A DNA stretch of 55,325 nucleotides from Irineochytrium annulatum (Eukaryota; Chytridiomycota; Chytridiomycetes; Chytridiales; Chytridiaceae). Shown in pieces: positions 1 to 11,791 of this stretch (positions within the stretch are counted from its first letter, which is position 1; the number at the start of each line of letters is the position of its first letter). Position numbers and translations under genes: made by a program. Under the pieces are notes generated by a model, which worked only from the letters and a program-made list of their open reading frames with translations, had not been told where the DNA came from and ran no database searches. The stretch spans positions 1 through 55,325 of the forward strand of contig JADGJL010000050.1 in NCBI GenBank assembly GCA_027600665.1, written 5' to 3'.

Positions 1-721
1 GGAAGGGGGGGCGTAAAAATGACAAAAAAAAAGGCCAGCCGTCCTCCCCTCGTGTTGTTCCCCACTCGCGAATTCACCCAGGACACCTTCGACGGACTGC
101 AGAAAGCGATGCTCTATCTGCCATGCCGGTCGCTCCATTTCCAACAGCGCAGATCCTTCAAGATCGAGTGCCAACGACCCCCCAGATCCCACGGTCGTCG
201 GCCCAAGATCAGGCCCGCAGGCCACGTCCCAGCCATCTGCTTCTGGTCCCCAACACCCCCCACGAAGCCGCGCTCCGCTCTTGCCCAAATAGCGAGTTGG
301 GGAACGAAAAAACCAAAACAGCGAAATGGACGGAAAGGGCGACTCACACATCACCGACAGCCCGAAATTTACCTCGACATGCAACATGCGGGGGCCTTCA
401 CACCACAAACCTTCAGGTATATCTTTACATAATATATAATATGATAGTAACTACATGTTGACGGGCAGCTAACGGAATGCGCTGTAACGAAAGCAATGAA
501 GGCTAATCCTAGCTACCCATATGTAACAAATGTTTGGAGGCATTGTAGTAAGGTTCACGACCGGTAATGCAATCAGCTAGCAAATAGAGGTAATAGATGA
601 TAGAAAACAAGAAGCAGAAAAGTTAAGAGCACCCCCTTATCTCACGCAGACAACCCTCATCGTATGCTAGTTCACCCTGGCCTGGAACCGTAAAAATATA
701 CATCCTTGCTCGAAACTCTCC
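1..721. other. Intergenic region, left edge
   Basis: No gene is recognisable here. Open frames on both strands in 19-461 overlap one another and show no known motif. The stretch from about 420 to 720 is AT-rich and probably holds the 3' flank of the minus-strand transporter gene that ends at 722. An exon of a gene lying outside the window cannot be excluded. Confidence 0.4.
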
Positions 722-3700
722 CTATCGCCTCAAGCTGATGTAGCTGGCGAATCGGGTGCAATCAAAGCCGCACGCGACCCTCACGAAGAGCATGGCAATC
801 GATGCATGCTCCTTCGAGAATTCGTCAAAAGTGTCCCGAGTCATCCTCCATAGTGTAGCAACCTCGCCCGCGCTGTCGCCTCCAACAACCAAGCGGCCGT
901 TATGCTGGCGCGAGCTAAACACCTCCAGCTCGCCAACCTAATGCGAAAGCAAAACTTTATGAGCGAAAATTCTTTGCGGCCCTCACGCTAAATGCGCAAA
1001 CGTACCATCGTCCCTGGCAGCAGGGTTTCAATGACCTCCATCCTCCCTTGGTTTGGAACCATTTGCAATAACTCCCCGGACTCGATAACGTAAAACTCAG
1101 TCGCCTCCTGTCCCATCTTCCACAGCACGGTTCCCCGAGGCACCTCAATCCTCTCAAATCTGCTCGCAATAAGCCGCATCCCGTCACAGTCGAGACCCCA
1201 CTGAGCGGCGTCTGAAAATGTGCACAAAAGCCGGGACACTGGATGATCGACAGCACCCGTTAGGAGCTTGCGGTCATCTAAATGCAAAAATGCGTTAGAT
1301 ACTGTGACAGTGCGACCAATAACGGAACCATCGCTATGCTAACCCTTCAAAATCCTCGAGGCAACCTTCCGCAACTCAGTCATCCGGGGCGATCCGCTAG
1401 AAGCTCCGGTCATCCCGACATCGACCAAACCCCCCGATACCTCCGCCTCCTCCTTCTCAACCTTGACTCTGAAAAACGTGACGAGGAGGCTGTTCTCGCA
1501 AAACTCCAGGGCCTGGTTCAAGCTCTCGAAGCTGTGCACCTTCGTCTCTCCTCCGGGTCCGCCGCTCTCAAGGCTCGGGTGGGGGACGTCGGGATCGTGC
1601 TCGCTGAAGATCCCGGATTGTGCAAGGTCACTGGCGATAGCGCCCATCTCGCAGAAGATGAGGTGCACCTGGTGCTCGATAAGGAGCCGCTTCAGCCTAT
1701 GGAAGGCTTCGAGGGCGGAGTACTTGATAATTCATGTAAGTCACAAGCTCGACGCAAATCGCCTTCACAGCAACGAATGATACTCACGTCTACCCCTGTG
1801 ATCAACCCAAATTCCAGCACGACAAACCGAGTCTTCGGATGGTCCACCAACAACTGTTCCAAGTAGCTCTCGAGCTGGCTGATAACGCCGAAGAACATGA
1901 AACCCTGAAGCTTAAGGATCCTGACTTGGTCGCCGACCGAGTCCAAAAACATCTTCTGCCTGTACGGCCTGTGAACATTGCTGCGGACCTCCGTCCCCTT
2001 ATAACTGCCCCGAATAATGCTCCTCCTGCTATACATAATGACGAAGAAAAAGCACGCGAGAATCATGCCCGCCAAAATGCCTTCCGTAAACCCGAAAACA
2101 GCCATAACAACAACGATAAGGAGAATCGTCGAGTACTCCCACACCGAAATCCCACCGTTGCGCGTGTCCCATATTGATTCCTTCATGAGGTCGTAGGCCA
2201 GGTGAAAGATGAGGGAACCGACGACCACCGTCGGGACGAATCCAATGACCTTATCACCGTACTGGGGAAGAGAACCAATAAATTAAAAAAGTGAAGAGAA
2301 AACAAGGGCACACAGCAGCATACAATCCAAATAATCGCCGTCGCACCGGCCAGCATCAAGCCACCAATGGTGGAGTTCCCGCCTGACCGCATATACAAAA
2401 CGGAGCTGCAATAGCAATCAATTATCTGCTCCAGACGAAAAGTCAATCGATCTTACTTTGAGTAGACAAGGTAATTCTGAGGTACTCCGATAAATCCCGC
2501 GCAGAGGTTTGAGAGCCCATGGCCAATGATCTCGTGGTTCACATCGACTGGTTGATGCGTGGACACAGCCTTCAAACCAATAAATACTTAGTAAACGAAG
2601 GGCAGCACGGGCAAATGTACATATTAGGAACGAAAAAACTTACCAAAGCAGGGACATTAATCGGCACATGCAACACCGCAAAAAACACCAACGCCAACTG
2701 TGTCCCGAATGTTGACGGCAGCGCGCCCCAATGGATGCCCTGGAACTTATTGAAGTACGTCCAGAACGTCCAGAATGGCACGTCCTCGCCGTCCCCCGGC
2801 CCGGCGAACAACCAACCCAGCTCTCTAAGCTTCGCAAGCGACACGCCGGATATCAAGACGATGGCGTAGAAGACGATCGGGATGGTGACATAGAACATCG
2901 GCACGAAGAGCGCGTGATGGATCTTCCGCTGAAGAAGCTTCAGCGTCATAGCAACCGCGAGCGCGGCCCCCCAAAGCATGAGATTATGCGGTTTGAAAAC
3001 GTCCCCGAGAAACGTCAGCGACATCTCGGGCTTCAACCCCGTCGTGACCTCGATGCCTGTGACAAAGAGGAACCAGCCAATGCCGCCAATGCAGCCAACG
3101 AGGATGTGGCGCGGGAAGAACTGAATCAGATTGCCGAGGCGGAAGATGCCGAGGAGGAGAAAAACAACGCCCGTCAGGATCGTGGACATCGCGTACGCGA
3201 CCATGATGGTGGCGAGGACGGTTTCCTGCCCAGCGTGCCGCGATATGAGCATAAAAAACAAACGTAAAAAGTTGGTTACTTACGGGAGACTCTCCCTGCG
3301 CCCTCTTCTCGATCTCCTGCACCATGATGTAAAGGAACGGCATGACCTCAATCATCATGCTGCCATTCGCGCCCTTGAAGCTTGACCCGCCCAACGCGAA
3401 CACGACTTGACACACGACGGTGCTCGCAAGGAACATGGAAATACCAGCCTGCGTCGCGCTCGCCGGGATCGAAAAGCCCGAGTTCGGAAAGATGATGATC
3501 CCGTAAGAGAGCGCGTCGAGCAGGTTTAGGATGAGCCCCAGAACGACGGCCGGCAGCGACGTTAGCGCCGCCCACCCGCAGTCCTTCGCGTTCGAGACCG
3601 TCAGGTAGCTGACCTGGAACTCCTTTGCGCCCCTCACGACCTTATGCGGCAAACGTGCGAGGTACCCCGCCCAACTTCCCTTCCCTCCACCATACCCGCC

Positions 3701-5327
3701 ACCGTTGCCTTGAGACCTGCGTCGCCGTTGTCCGGCCAGCAGCGGCCTCCGCTCTCCAACATCGTCCTGGATGTTCAGGCCCGCTCCATTCCCGTTGTGG
3801 TATTCGCCGACGGATCCGTACGATCCATTGGGGTGCGACACCCCAAGCCCTGCGTAACTATGGTGGTGCTCCCCGTCCCCATCTTCCCGCTCATGCTCAT
3901 CATCGCTCGCGACCCTCCGCAGCGGCGACTCCCGCCTCCCACCCTTGCGGCCCCGCTTCCGTCCCCTCTCCGACCCACTCCCGCTCCCCACGCTCCCAAC
4001 GATCTCGGCGACGTCCAGATCATCCTCGCCATCCATGACGGGCAACCCATCCAAGCTGCGCGGCGTCGCGGGGCTAATAACGACGCTTGTCCCGCGTGTC
4101 AGCGATGGATCCCTCTTGTTGGCCCCTGCCTGCGAGATCAGCGAGAGGTTCAGCTGTTGGAGCGCATCGAGGGTCGAGGGCCGGCGGCGGTCGTCCACCG
4201 GATGCGCGTGGTGATGGGGGAGGTGAACGGCGCCAGGCGGTGAGGGTTGAGGCTGCGGTTTAGTGGAGGCGGGTGGGATGGAGGGTGGCGGGCGTTCCTC
4301 AACATGCGGGGGAAGCTCCGTGGCGGAGGAACGGTGCGAGAGAGGGCGGCGAGGGGTGTTGGCGCCGACGTCGGAGGTCGTCGCCGAGCCGGGGTTAAAG
4401 GGCTTAAGGTCGAGCTCGCGGTAAGAGAACTCGACGCTTTGCTAAGGGGTTTGAGATCAGTAACTAAGCTTTCGACACTATTGATCGGACAAGAGGAAGA
4501 CGCACCTGTCGTATGGAGGAGCCGCTGATCGTTACGGGGTGATCTTGGCGATAAGAACCTTTTTCAACGTTAGCTTTCAGGGGTCATCACAACGCTCCAC
4601 AGTCAATCGAAAGAGAAAGGAACGCACCACCGGTATCGCTGTAATAGGACCTCCCAGAATGTCCTCTCCTCGGAACGGCCCGCGGGTTCGATTGATGCGA
4701 TAAGCCTTCTCGATGTCCTGCCTCAAGATCCCTCGCGCCATCCGGCGTCGCGGGCGATTCCAAGAACGAGTTGTCCCTGCTCCGGCCGCTCGCGTAAGAT
4801 GCCCTCTGACTGAGCGACGGTCCCATGGCCGCGTCCGCGCTCGTCGAAAGGGACCCCGGGTAGCGACCAGACACACTTCCGTGTCCTCTCTGATACAACA
4901 AGGGCTCATGCCCTCCCGCGGTGGGAATTTCGTGTTCCACTCGCTCCGTCTCCGAGTCCCGGTCCGCGAACAGTGCCCCGAGCAGGCCAGCGGATGGCGC
5001 GGATCGACGACGGACGTTTGGTGGCTTCGAGTACGAACCCCCGCCGGCGACGGACGGGATGGATGGCCCTGAGGACGACAGCGGTGTGAAGTATGGCGCG
5101 GACGAGGACGAGGCGGCCGCCAGTGGAGAAGTGTGGAGGTTCGGGACAAGGTCGTCGTTGCTGGCGGCCGCGATGTTGACCGTGAGCGGCGGCTGCTGAC
5201 GCTGCGGGCTCTGCTGGTGGAGGAGCGGGCTCCGGCCGCGGACGGGCGGCGACGACGCCATCCTCAACGGGGCAGCGGAGAAGTCGGCCTCGTCCCGGCC
5301 GTCGCGGTCCTCGTGGTTCTCGTCCAT
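722..5327 (-). CDS. SulP-family transporter with STAS and cNMP-binding-like domains (Vsb1-like)
   Basis: Multi-exon gene, roughly 1,250-1,350 residues. A long disordered Ser/Pro/Arg-rich N-terminal region comes first (exons at about 5327-4640 and 4435-3284). The SulP membrane core then starts near 3620 (motif LLDALSYGIIIFPNSGF) and continues through the exons at 3228-2640 and about 2580-1795, with GVPQNYLVYSKS and a GGNS motif. A STAS domain follows (VRILKLQGFMFFG, FVVLEFGLITGVD, HLIFCEMGAIASDL). Next is a cyclic-nucleotide-binding-like fold (VPRGTVLWKMGQEATEFYVI, ESGELLQMV), ending with FASYISLRR and TAG at 722. SulP-STAS-cNMP order with a long cytosolic N-terminus is known from the yeast vacuolar basic-amino-acid protein Vsb1 and its fungal relatives, so vacuolar amino-acid transport is more likely than sulfate uptake; this is inference. 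Introns are canonical, for example GTAAGT at 3283 and GTACGT near 1007. The start is the first in-frame ATG, at 5327; only a TTG lies further upstream. Confidence 0.88.
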
Positions 5328-5802
5328 GCTGGGCACGGGTTCGCCGACGATGTTGTCCTTAGCAATCCAGCGACTTTGATGCTGCTGTCGTGGGGGACGA
5401 CGAGGGGCGATGGCGAGCGAGATAAGATCCTGAATACGCAATGATAATCACGCCAACCTGGCGTGGTACAAGCGAGTACCGCTGGATCTGCCGTCACAAC
5501 TTTACCACGACAACGACAACAACGGCGTTGGGCAGTTGACCATTGACGCGGCTACGTTCGAGTGGCGAGCGGACGCGGACGAACCGCGATGCAATCGGCC
5601 AGCATCGAGGAAGCGCCGTTTCTTGTCGCAGGGTCGGTCAGGACGGACGCATGTGCATGGCAGCCGCGCGACCTTTGTATGTATGGTGTGCAGCAGCACT
5701 ATAATCGTGGTTTGTTCCTTTGTCGAGTCTCCAACGCTGACCCGATTGAATTGCTGGACATGAAGTAGTTGAATCGTTAAACTCCGTGACGCGACAGCAC
5801 CT

Positions 5803-5828
5803 CGACTTCCGCGTTCGACTTCCGCGTT
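5803..5828. repeat. 13-bp perfect tandem duplication
   Basis: The unit CGACTTCCGCGTT occurs twice back to back (5803-5815 and 5816-5828). It lies in the intergenic space between the transporter and the S41 peptidase gene. Confidence 0.85.
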
Positions 5829-6289
5829 CAAGGGCAACTCAACAAGTTTGCGCCTACGAATACGTTCACATGTTCGGAGAGCTAGCTGCAAAAGAAGCGG
5901 TCTACGCCGTTCAGGAGGAGAGAAGCGGCCGTAGCCGACCATTTGGATGGGCGAGAAGGAGGGCACGGAGTGCAGCTCGGTAGGCTTGTCATTTTTCCCA
6001 CCACCATACCCGGGGGTCCATTTCCTTGCCAACGTTACCAACAGCAGCGGCGGGTGTGGCGGAGGCATGGGCAGGTGGGCCAGACACGGGCATCCCGGGA
6101 TGTCAAGGAGGTCGGCGTCAACTATGTACGGTCTCGCAGGTGAAGGATTGACATGGTGGTGGAGCTCCAAGGGCGCGAATGGCATCATGATGAGGGAGCC
6201 AGGCCGTCCTTCTCATCATGGTGCAAGAGATGAGAGGACGGCGAGTCCCTTCGATTGCTCGTGGCTAACATGGCGATATCGTCCACATC

Positions 6290-6395
6290 CAACCGACCTC
6301 ACCACCGAACACGTTCATTCGGTCGCACACAAACGGACCTCACCACCTAACAGGTCGATATCTTCCACACGCACCGACATCACCACCAAACAGGT
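6290..6395. repeat. Three imperfect ~40-bp direct repeats
   Basis: Variants of ACCGACCTCACCACCGAACA recur at about 6292, 6333 and 6373. The second and third are followed by CAGGTCG, and the first and third are preceded by GATATCNTCCACA. The period is about 40 bases. They sit about 160 bases upstream of the S41 peptidase start and could be promoter elements or a decayed minisatellite. Confidence 0.6.
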
Positions 6396-6552
6396 CGCGT
6401 ACGCCATGTCCAGATACAGACTAGCGTCGCCTTCCTTCTCCAATCCTTCCCGCGCGACATCCTCATCGGCTGGATTTGCTACTTGTTTCTGGCGTTGCAT
6501 TGAGGGCGCTTAAAAGACGAACGCATAGCCGTCTCCAGCTAACCTTCCTCTG

Positions 6553-8660
6553 ATGCGCACCTCGCTCGTCCACACCGTCCTGGCGGCCGTCGTCTCCGGT
6601 GCCATGTCCGCCGGCGCCTTCACCAGTAAGATCCCTTTCAGTACATCGGAGAATCCTCGGGCTGACAAACTGGTCTTTTAACAATCAGATCCTCCGTCGG
6701 CGCCGTCGGTGGCCGTGTCCACGGCGTGTAACGGGCTGGTGAACAACCTGACGTCGTACCCAGCTTCACAGGTGCTGGCCTGCTACAATGCTTTTCCGAT
6801 AAACACGCAGAATATGAGCGCGTAAGTCGGATGTGCGGTTATGCCTCTGGGACAGAGCCGAAACGACCGTGCAAATAGCGGGACGGGCAAGGAAGAGATA
6901 AAGAAGGACCCAATGCCAATGCCAGCGGCTTACTCACGCCCTCATACAGATTCGTCTCCGCAACCAAGTATTATTTGCCATTCGCCTCAAACCTCGACCT
7001 TGTCAAGTCCAAACTGAACATCGACCTGGGCAGCATGCTTGATGGGATTGCCGCGGACCCGAGCATCACAAGCGAGTTTCGAGAATATATGCTGCCGTCA
7101 ACACGATCCCGCCAACGTTTGGGTACATACCTTTTCCTCTTCTTTTCATCTGTGGCGTCCTTACAGCTGATGCTCTACTATCATCTTTTCCTGTCAGGTA
7201 TTCTTATTACGCGCAATGCTTTCAAGGCTGGCAGTTCCTCCAGCCGTGGCTGATAGATGTCGTCGTTGACTCCACCGGCCCGCTTTTCTACTTGGGCCGA
7301 ACCTACAGCGACGTTCGGGTCGAGGCGGGTTTTCGGGTCGCTGCCAACAAGGCCGTTACGAGCGCTTTCACAGCCGCCCTCAACGGGGACCCGGGGAAGT
7401 ACAAGGGATATCAGATTACGTCCATCAACGGGCAGGAACCAGCCGTGAGCAGTTCTCGTTCGCGTATCTGCAAATCTTTCTGATCAAACTCTGTAATGGC
7501 AGGTGCTCCTGAACGCTCTCGGCAGCCGCATCGGCAGACTGGACCCGTTGAACGAGGCTGGAACCTTTTTTGAGGTCGTCGCGGACGGTACCACCACTTA
7601 CGTAAACGACTTCCTCACCTCAAGCCTGGACGTACACGACGACTTCTACAAGAAGGATGTCATGTATGCCCTTAAGGGACCGTCCGGCGACACCCTGAGC
7701 CTGACGGTGCCATGGCAGGCCATCTACCTCCGTAAAGAAACCGACTTCGCGCAGTACTTCTTTAACTCGTGCGTCGCTACTGACGACGCTCCCATTCGCC
7801 GGCGTGATATAGAGCTGGAGCCGGCGGCTGCTCGCCAAGATCGCGCTAATCCGTCATCCGTGAACATCGCCCGCCGCGACGCGAACCCGCTGGAGCCCGT
7901 CTACTTTGACCCACAGGGCAACGGCTTCTTTATGGCGACGTCCTTCGTCGGCGTTTGGACGCCCTCAATGTACGTCTACAACAATCGCAAAACCCCAAAC
8001 GCGTGGCCGGACCTATTTGCATCAATCCATAAGGGCCTGACGGCGCTCAGCACCGCTGGCGCTAAGACTCTCATCATTGACCTCACCGACTCGGGCTGGT
8101 CCGCGTGCGCGGGCTTCATCATCTCCAAGTACCTTTTCGGCACCGCGGAAGCGTTCCAGTACGACATGGCCCTGCCATTTCCCCAGTACCTCCACGGCGG
8201 CCCCGAGGGCTTCGGCGAGCTTATGACGGGCGTCATCGACGTCACTAACATTACCAACTTCGGCACTGGCGGCTACACACCCGTCAACGGCGCGTCCAGC
8301 ATCTCCTCAACGATCACCACCGTCCGTGGGGTATGGCGCTCGTCCCGCTTCACGGTCACCTGCGACTTCAACGTAGGCACCCTCCCTTCATCGCCTTTCC
8401 CCGCCTCGTCCTTGGTCCTCCTCAGCGACGGCCTCTGCAATGGATCCTGCGCCCAGTTCGTATACAGCGCCCAGCAAAACAAGGTGCCCTCTTACGTCTT
8501 CGGCATGGCACCCAACGGTACGCTCGCGCCTTACGCGCCCGCGTTCTTCACCCCGCTCACGTCAACGTCCGGATCAAGTTTGCGGGCCGAGATGAAATCT
8601 ATCGATGGCATGGACGACAAGCCCTTCGTTACATACCAGGCCGATATCTATTTCCCTTAA
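6553..8660 (+). CDS. Secreted S41-family (tail-specific protease-like) peptidase
   Basis: The start at 6553 encodes a signal peptide (MRTSLVHTVLAAVVSGAMSA). Canonical introns follow at about 6627-6688, 6822-6949, 7119-7198 and 7446-7502. The last long exon runs to a TAA at 8658-8660. The mature part has a Cys-containing N-terminal region (STACNGLVNNL, VLACYNAF), a PDZ-like middle (KGYQITSINGQEPA), and the fungal S41 catalytic region: NGFFMATSFVGVW, TLIIDLTDSGW and VLLSDGLCNGSCAQFV. The Ser of GSC is the likely nucleophile. Many NxT/S sites fit secretion. A membrane segment and cytosolic tail lie in the same frame just past the stop (next entry), so the annotated protein is probably shorter than the ancestral one. 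Family assignment is good; substrate is unknown. Confidence 0.8.
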
Positions 8661-9362
8661 GAGAGCGCGTATCTTCCAGGAACGGCCGTAGGGGATGCCG
8701 CCATGCCGGTGGAGTTCGTGCAGTCGCCGTTCGCGAACGTGACGTACCTGCCGATCAAGAACGTGACGGATAAGCTGGGGATCTGGACGGGACTTGCAGG
8801 ACAGATCGCTGGTACGCCAGCCACCTTTGCGGATGGCATGTCGACTCCGGCAGCGAGTTCCGGGTCCGGGTCGTCGTCGAAGCCTAGCCTGGCGCTCATA
8901 ATCGGAGCAGGTGCGTTTATTCTTCTTTTACTCCACTTAAAATGACCCAAAAAAATAACGCTGCACCCAATCATCATTCACAGCTGCGGCGGGGTCGTCC
9001 TGATTCTCATCGCTGTCGTTGTCGGGTTCCTCCTAGTCCGCCGCAGTCGCGCGACAAAGGCCGCCGCGTCGTCACCCTCCACTATTAGCGACTCGGCACC
9101 CGTCTCGAGCCTCCAAACCCCCGTCGCCTACGATGCCCCAATCGCTACCGAGCCCAAGCCATTGTACGGCCAGCCAGTGCCACCGCAAGCGGCCCAGAGC
9201 TTTGGGCAGCCACAAACTGCACCAGCTCTGAACGCGTCTGGCGAGCCGCAAAGCGTTCACTCGCAGCAGCAACCCCTCTACGGCCAGCCGCAGCCCCTCT
9301 ACACCCCTGGCGGCGCTGGTACAGCCCCTGCCCGCCAGCCGTCGGTCGATGGGCAACCGTAG
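8661..9362 (+). pseudogene. Downstream membrane-anchor and tail of the S41 peptidase, cut off by an in-frame stop
   Basis: Beyond the TAA at 8658 the same frame stays open and protein-like: ESAYLPGTAVGDAAMPVEFV, then an S/G-rich linker and the start of a hydrophobic helix (LALIIGAGA). The helix appears to continue after an intron (donor GTGCGT at 8911, acceptor CAG at 8981-8983) as CGGVVLILIAVVVGFLLVRR, followed by a Gln/Pro-rich tail with LYGQP repeats ending at 9362. That second part is in the wrong phase: the exon leaves one base where two are needed. There are thus two breaks, a stop and a frameshift. Decay of the anchor, a sequencing error, or programmed production of secreted and anchored forms are the options. 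The frames are seen; the interpretation is open. Confidence 0.6.
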
Positions 9363-10447
9363 CAGGAGTTGGCGGGAGCTTCGAGCCGCCGGCCGCGCAT
9401 GACGGCTTACGGGGCAGAGGCGCAGCATGATCAGCAGCACCCGCCGCAGTAAATGGCTTTTTTGTGGCGTCCTGTCGTGCACCTGCTTGTGGTGCTGAAG
9501 GTTTGAGCGGGACGTGCACGTTTTTGATAAATCAATTCACAGTTAATTCATTAGACTCAATAGTTATGAGCTTTATGCGCACGTTTACCACGAGGTTGCT
9601 TACTTGTCTGCCAGCCGTTCTCTTTTAATTCCATTTTTACTTTTTTTAAACAGGCTAAGAGTATTGTAACGTTGCGAAGGCGATTGTCTGATTAGTATAC
9701 GATGATAAAATTGGCGATGAACCGGCGGACGGAGCCGTATGGTGTGCGATCAAGTACATGCAGAGGAATATTGCAGAGGCATAGACATATCGACGCGAAA
9801 ATCGAAATGGCTGTCTCTGTCCTGGCGGCTCGAGGCCCTTGGCCACCATCTGAATTTGCCGTGAGGAAGTTGTTGCCATATGTTGCTGGAGATATGCTGG
9901 TGGAATGGTCGAGATGCGCAGGCGGGAAGACGCTGCTCAGGAGTGGGATCGTTAACGATTTAGCTGCGAAGATGTGACTTGGGTACACATTGGAGAAGGA
10001 TGATGCGGATTGCGCCTGACGGCCTGTGGTCCCGATGTGGCCAGCGTCAACGAACAGAACAACACCAGAATAGATTCTTGACTACCGAGCCTTTTAGTTT
10101 TTATGACGCGTTGAATAACCAACAAGTCAGTCATCTGCTGCATGGGGGCAAATGACCGTCCTGTAGCCAGCATCCATGTCTTGAAGCTGTGGTTGCGTCA
10201 TCTTGCATAACGCAGTTGCACCCATCTAACGTACAATCTTCCTCCCGGTCGATCAGAGCGACGGTCGCTGGCGCCTTCCGAGATGGTAACAGCGTCCACG
10301 CTGATCCTCATAACGCAAATGTCGTAGAGTGCGGCGGTGCCGAGGTTTCGGGCGTTGAGCAGCAGCGTTGGTGAGGGCGGTCCGACATACCTTGGTTAGG
10401 TGGAAGGAAGTATTGAGATGGCGATCTGGTTGACAAGTTCGATAATA
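9363..10447. other. Intergenic region
   Basis: No gene is recognised. It should hold the 3' flank of the S41 locus and the promoter of the alkylation repair gene. Short frames on both strands around 9655-9988 overlap each other and show no known motif. Confidence 0.45.
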
Positions 10448-11448
10448 ATGCCCAAAGCTGCGGCGGCCTCCGCCACGACCACTGAGCGGATCCTCCAGGC
10501 GCTCCAGGCGCTCGCCAGCAAAGACTACGCGAAGAAGGTGGAGCGGTTCTTCAACCGCAAGTACTGCGCGAAGGACGTGTTCATCGGCGTGCGCGTCCCA
10601 CAATTCAGGTCCATTTTGCCCGACTTTACACCCACCGTCGCCGACCTGGATGTCTTGCTGAAGGATGATCGGCATGAGGTCTGGAGAAGTGTCTGCGGAG
10701 GGGCCGAAGCTGGCCTTGAATGAATTTTTTAAATCGCAGGTGCGGCACACCGCGATCTTGTTTCTTGTGAAGCGGTACGAGGTCGAGGATTCGCGGGAGG
10801 AGGCTGTAAATTGCTACATATCCGCACTTGCAAGGTACTGATGATCGTTTAAATCGATTTCTTGCATTCGGCGGTCTCTTAGTGCTTTGATAAAGGGTTA
10901 ACAACTGGGATCTCGTCGACTCGTCAGCCCACAAGATCTTGGGTCCCTGGCTGCTGGAGAAACACGAGCCCGAACTGGCCGCGATCGAAGCCCTCGCGTT
11001 GGACCTCAGCGACGATCCTATGCCCGACACGACGTTCGACTCGATGCCGCCCTGGTTCAAGCGCATTGTCACCTCCAACGATCTCTGGGAGCAGCGCATC
11101 TCCATCGTGCTCTGCCTCGCCCTCCACGCCACTCACCCGACCTTCGTGCACACCGTCTGCCTTTGGCACATCCGGCGCCTGCACGCGCGGTTGCCCATCA
11201 CACTCGAAGGAGAGGCGTTTGATGACCCGGATCTGCTGCACAAGGCCGTCGGATGGATTCTTAGGGAGGCCGCGAAGAAGAACAAGGAGGCTAGGGCGAA
11301 GCTGCTTGCGCTGTTGACGAGGGTCGCGCCTATATGCTCAAAGGTGACGGTGCATTATGCGTTGGAGCATATCGACAAGGCGACGGCAAAGAAGCTGAAG
11401 ACGCTGGCGGGATTTTATGCGAAGAAGGCGAAGAAGGAGGAGGAATGA
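10448..11448 (+). CDS. DNA alkylation repair protein, AlkD-like HEAT-repeat family
   Basis: Three exons: 10448-10678, 10740-10834 and 10896-11448, joined by two 61-base introns with intact GT-AG ends. The product is about 290 residues, close to the family length. Visible family motifs are FIGVRVPQFR near the N-terminus, HEVRHTAILFLVKRYE across the first splice, VNNWDLVDSSAHKILG, NDLWEQRISIV, KAVGWILREAAKKN and VTVHYALEHID. In the family these HEAT-like repeats hold damaged DNA so that N3- or N7-alkylated bases can be removed. The C-terminus is Lys-rich (FYAKKAKKEEE), fitting nuclear DNA binding. An in-frame ATG at 10418 would add ten residues; 10448 is preferred because MPKAAAAS runs straight into the conserved domain. 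Confidence 0.9.
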
Positions 11449-11791
11449 AGGACCACGACGCGATGGTCAGATCGAACACTGCTCTCGGGAAATGACGTTG
11501 AGGGTCTTGGCTCGTTTGCGCTGTAGATAAACGAATACATTTGCTATCATTTCTGCGTTGGCGGCTGTCCTGATATATGGAAACATGGACGACGACGTCA
11601 TGGAAGACGTAGACAGGGAAGGATGTTGGTGGGTGGCATGGCGCAGTTGCAGAAATCACCCCTCTTGCCCCGCGGACGGTCCGGTTGGAGTTGGGCAGGC
11701 AGGGTGCAGAGCGCGTTCCTGCATCCGTCGATCACCTCGGTCCAGATAAGGTCCAACACCCAGAGCGAGTACCGGACTCGCCTGCCCGAAA
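11449..11791. other. Intergenic region
   Basis: Short spacer between two plus-strand genes. Nothing is recognised in it beyond what must be the terminator of the repair gene and the promoter of the chaperone gene. Confidence 0.5.

Larger units (their letters stand above)
5328..6552. other. Intergenic region with short repeats
   Basis: The region separates two divergent genes and should carry both promoters. A long minus-strand frame (5502-6188) has no recognisable domain and is taken as chance. Two small repeats are visible: a 13-base perfect tandem duplication at 5803-5828 and three imperfect repeats at about 6290-6395. Confidence 0.5.

Noticed and set aside
3625..4243. Pro/Arg-rich plus-strand frames up to 199 codons
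   Set aside because: Antisense to the disordered N-terminus and first helices of the SulP transporter.
5502..6188. 228-codon minus-strand frame
   Set aside because: No domain, odd composition (Arg/Pro/His/Cys-rich), overlaps plus-strand frames and repeats; GC-rich chance frame most likely.
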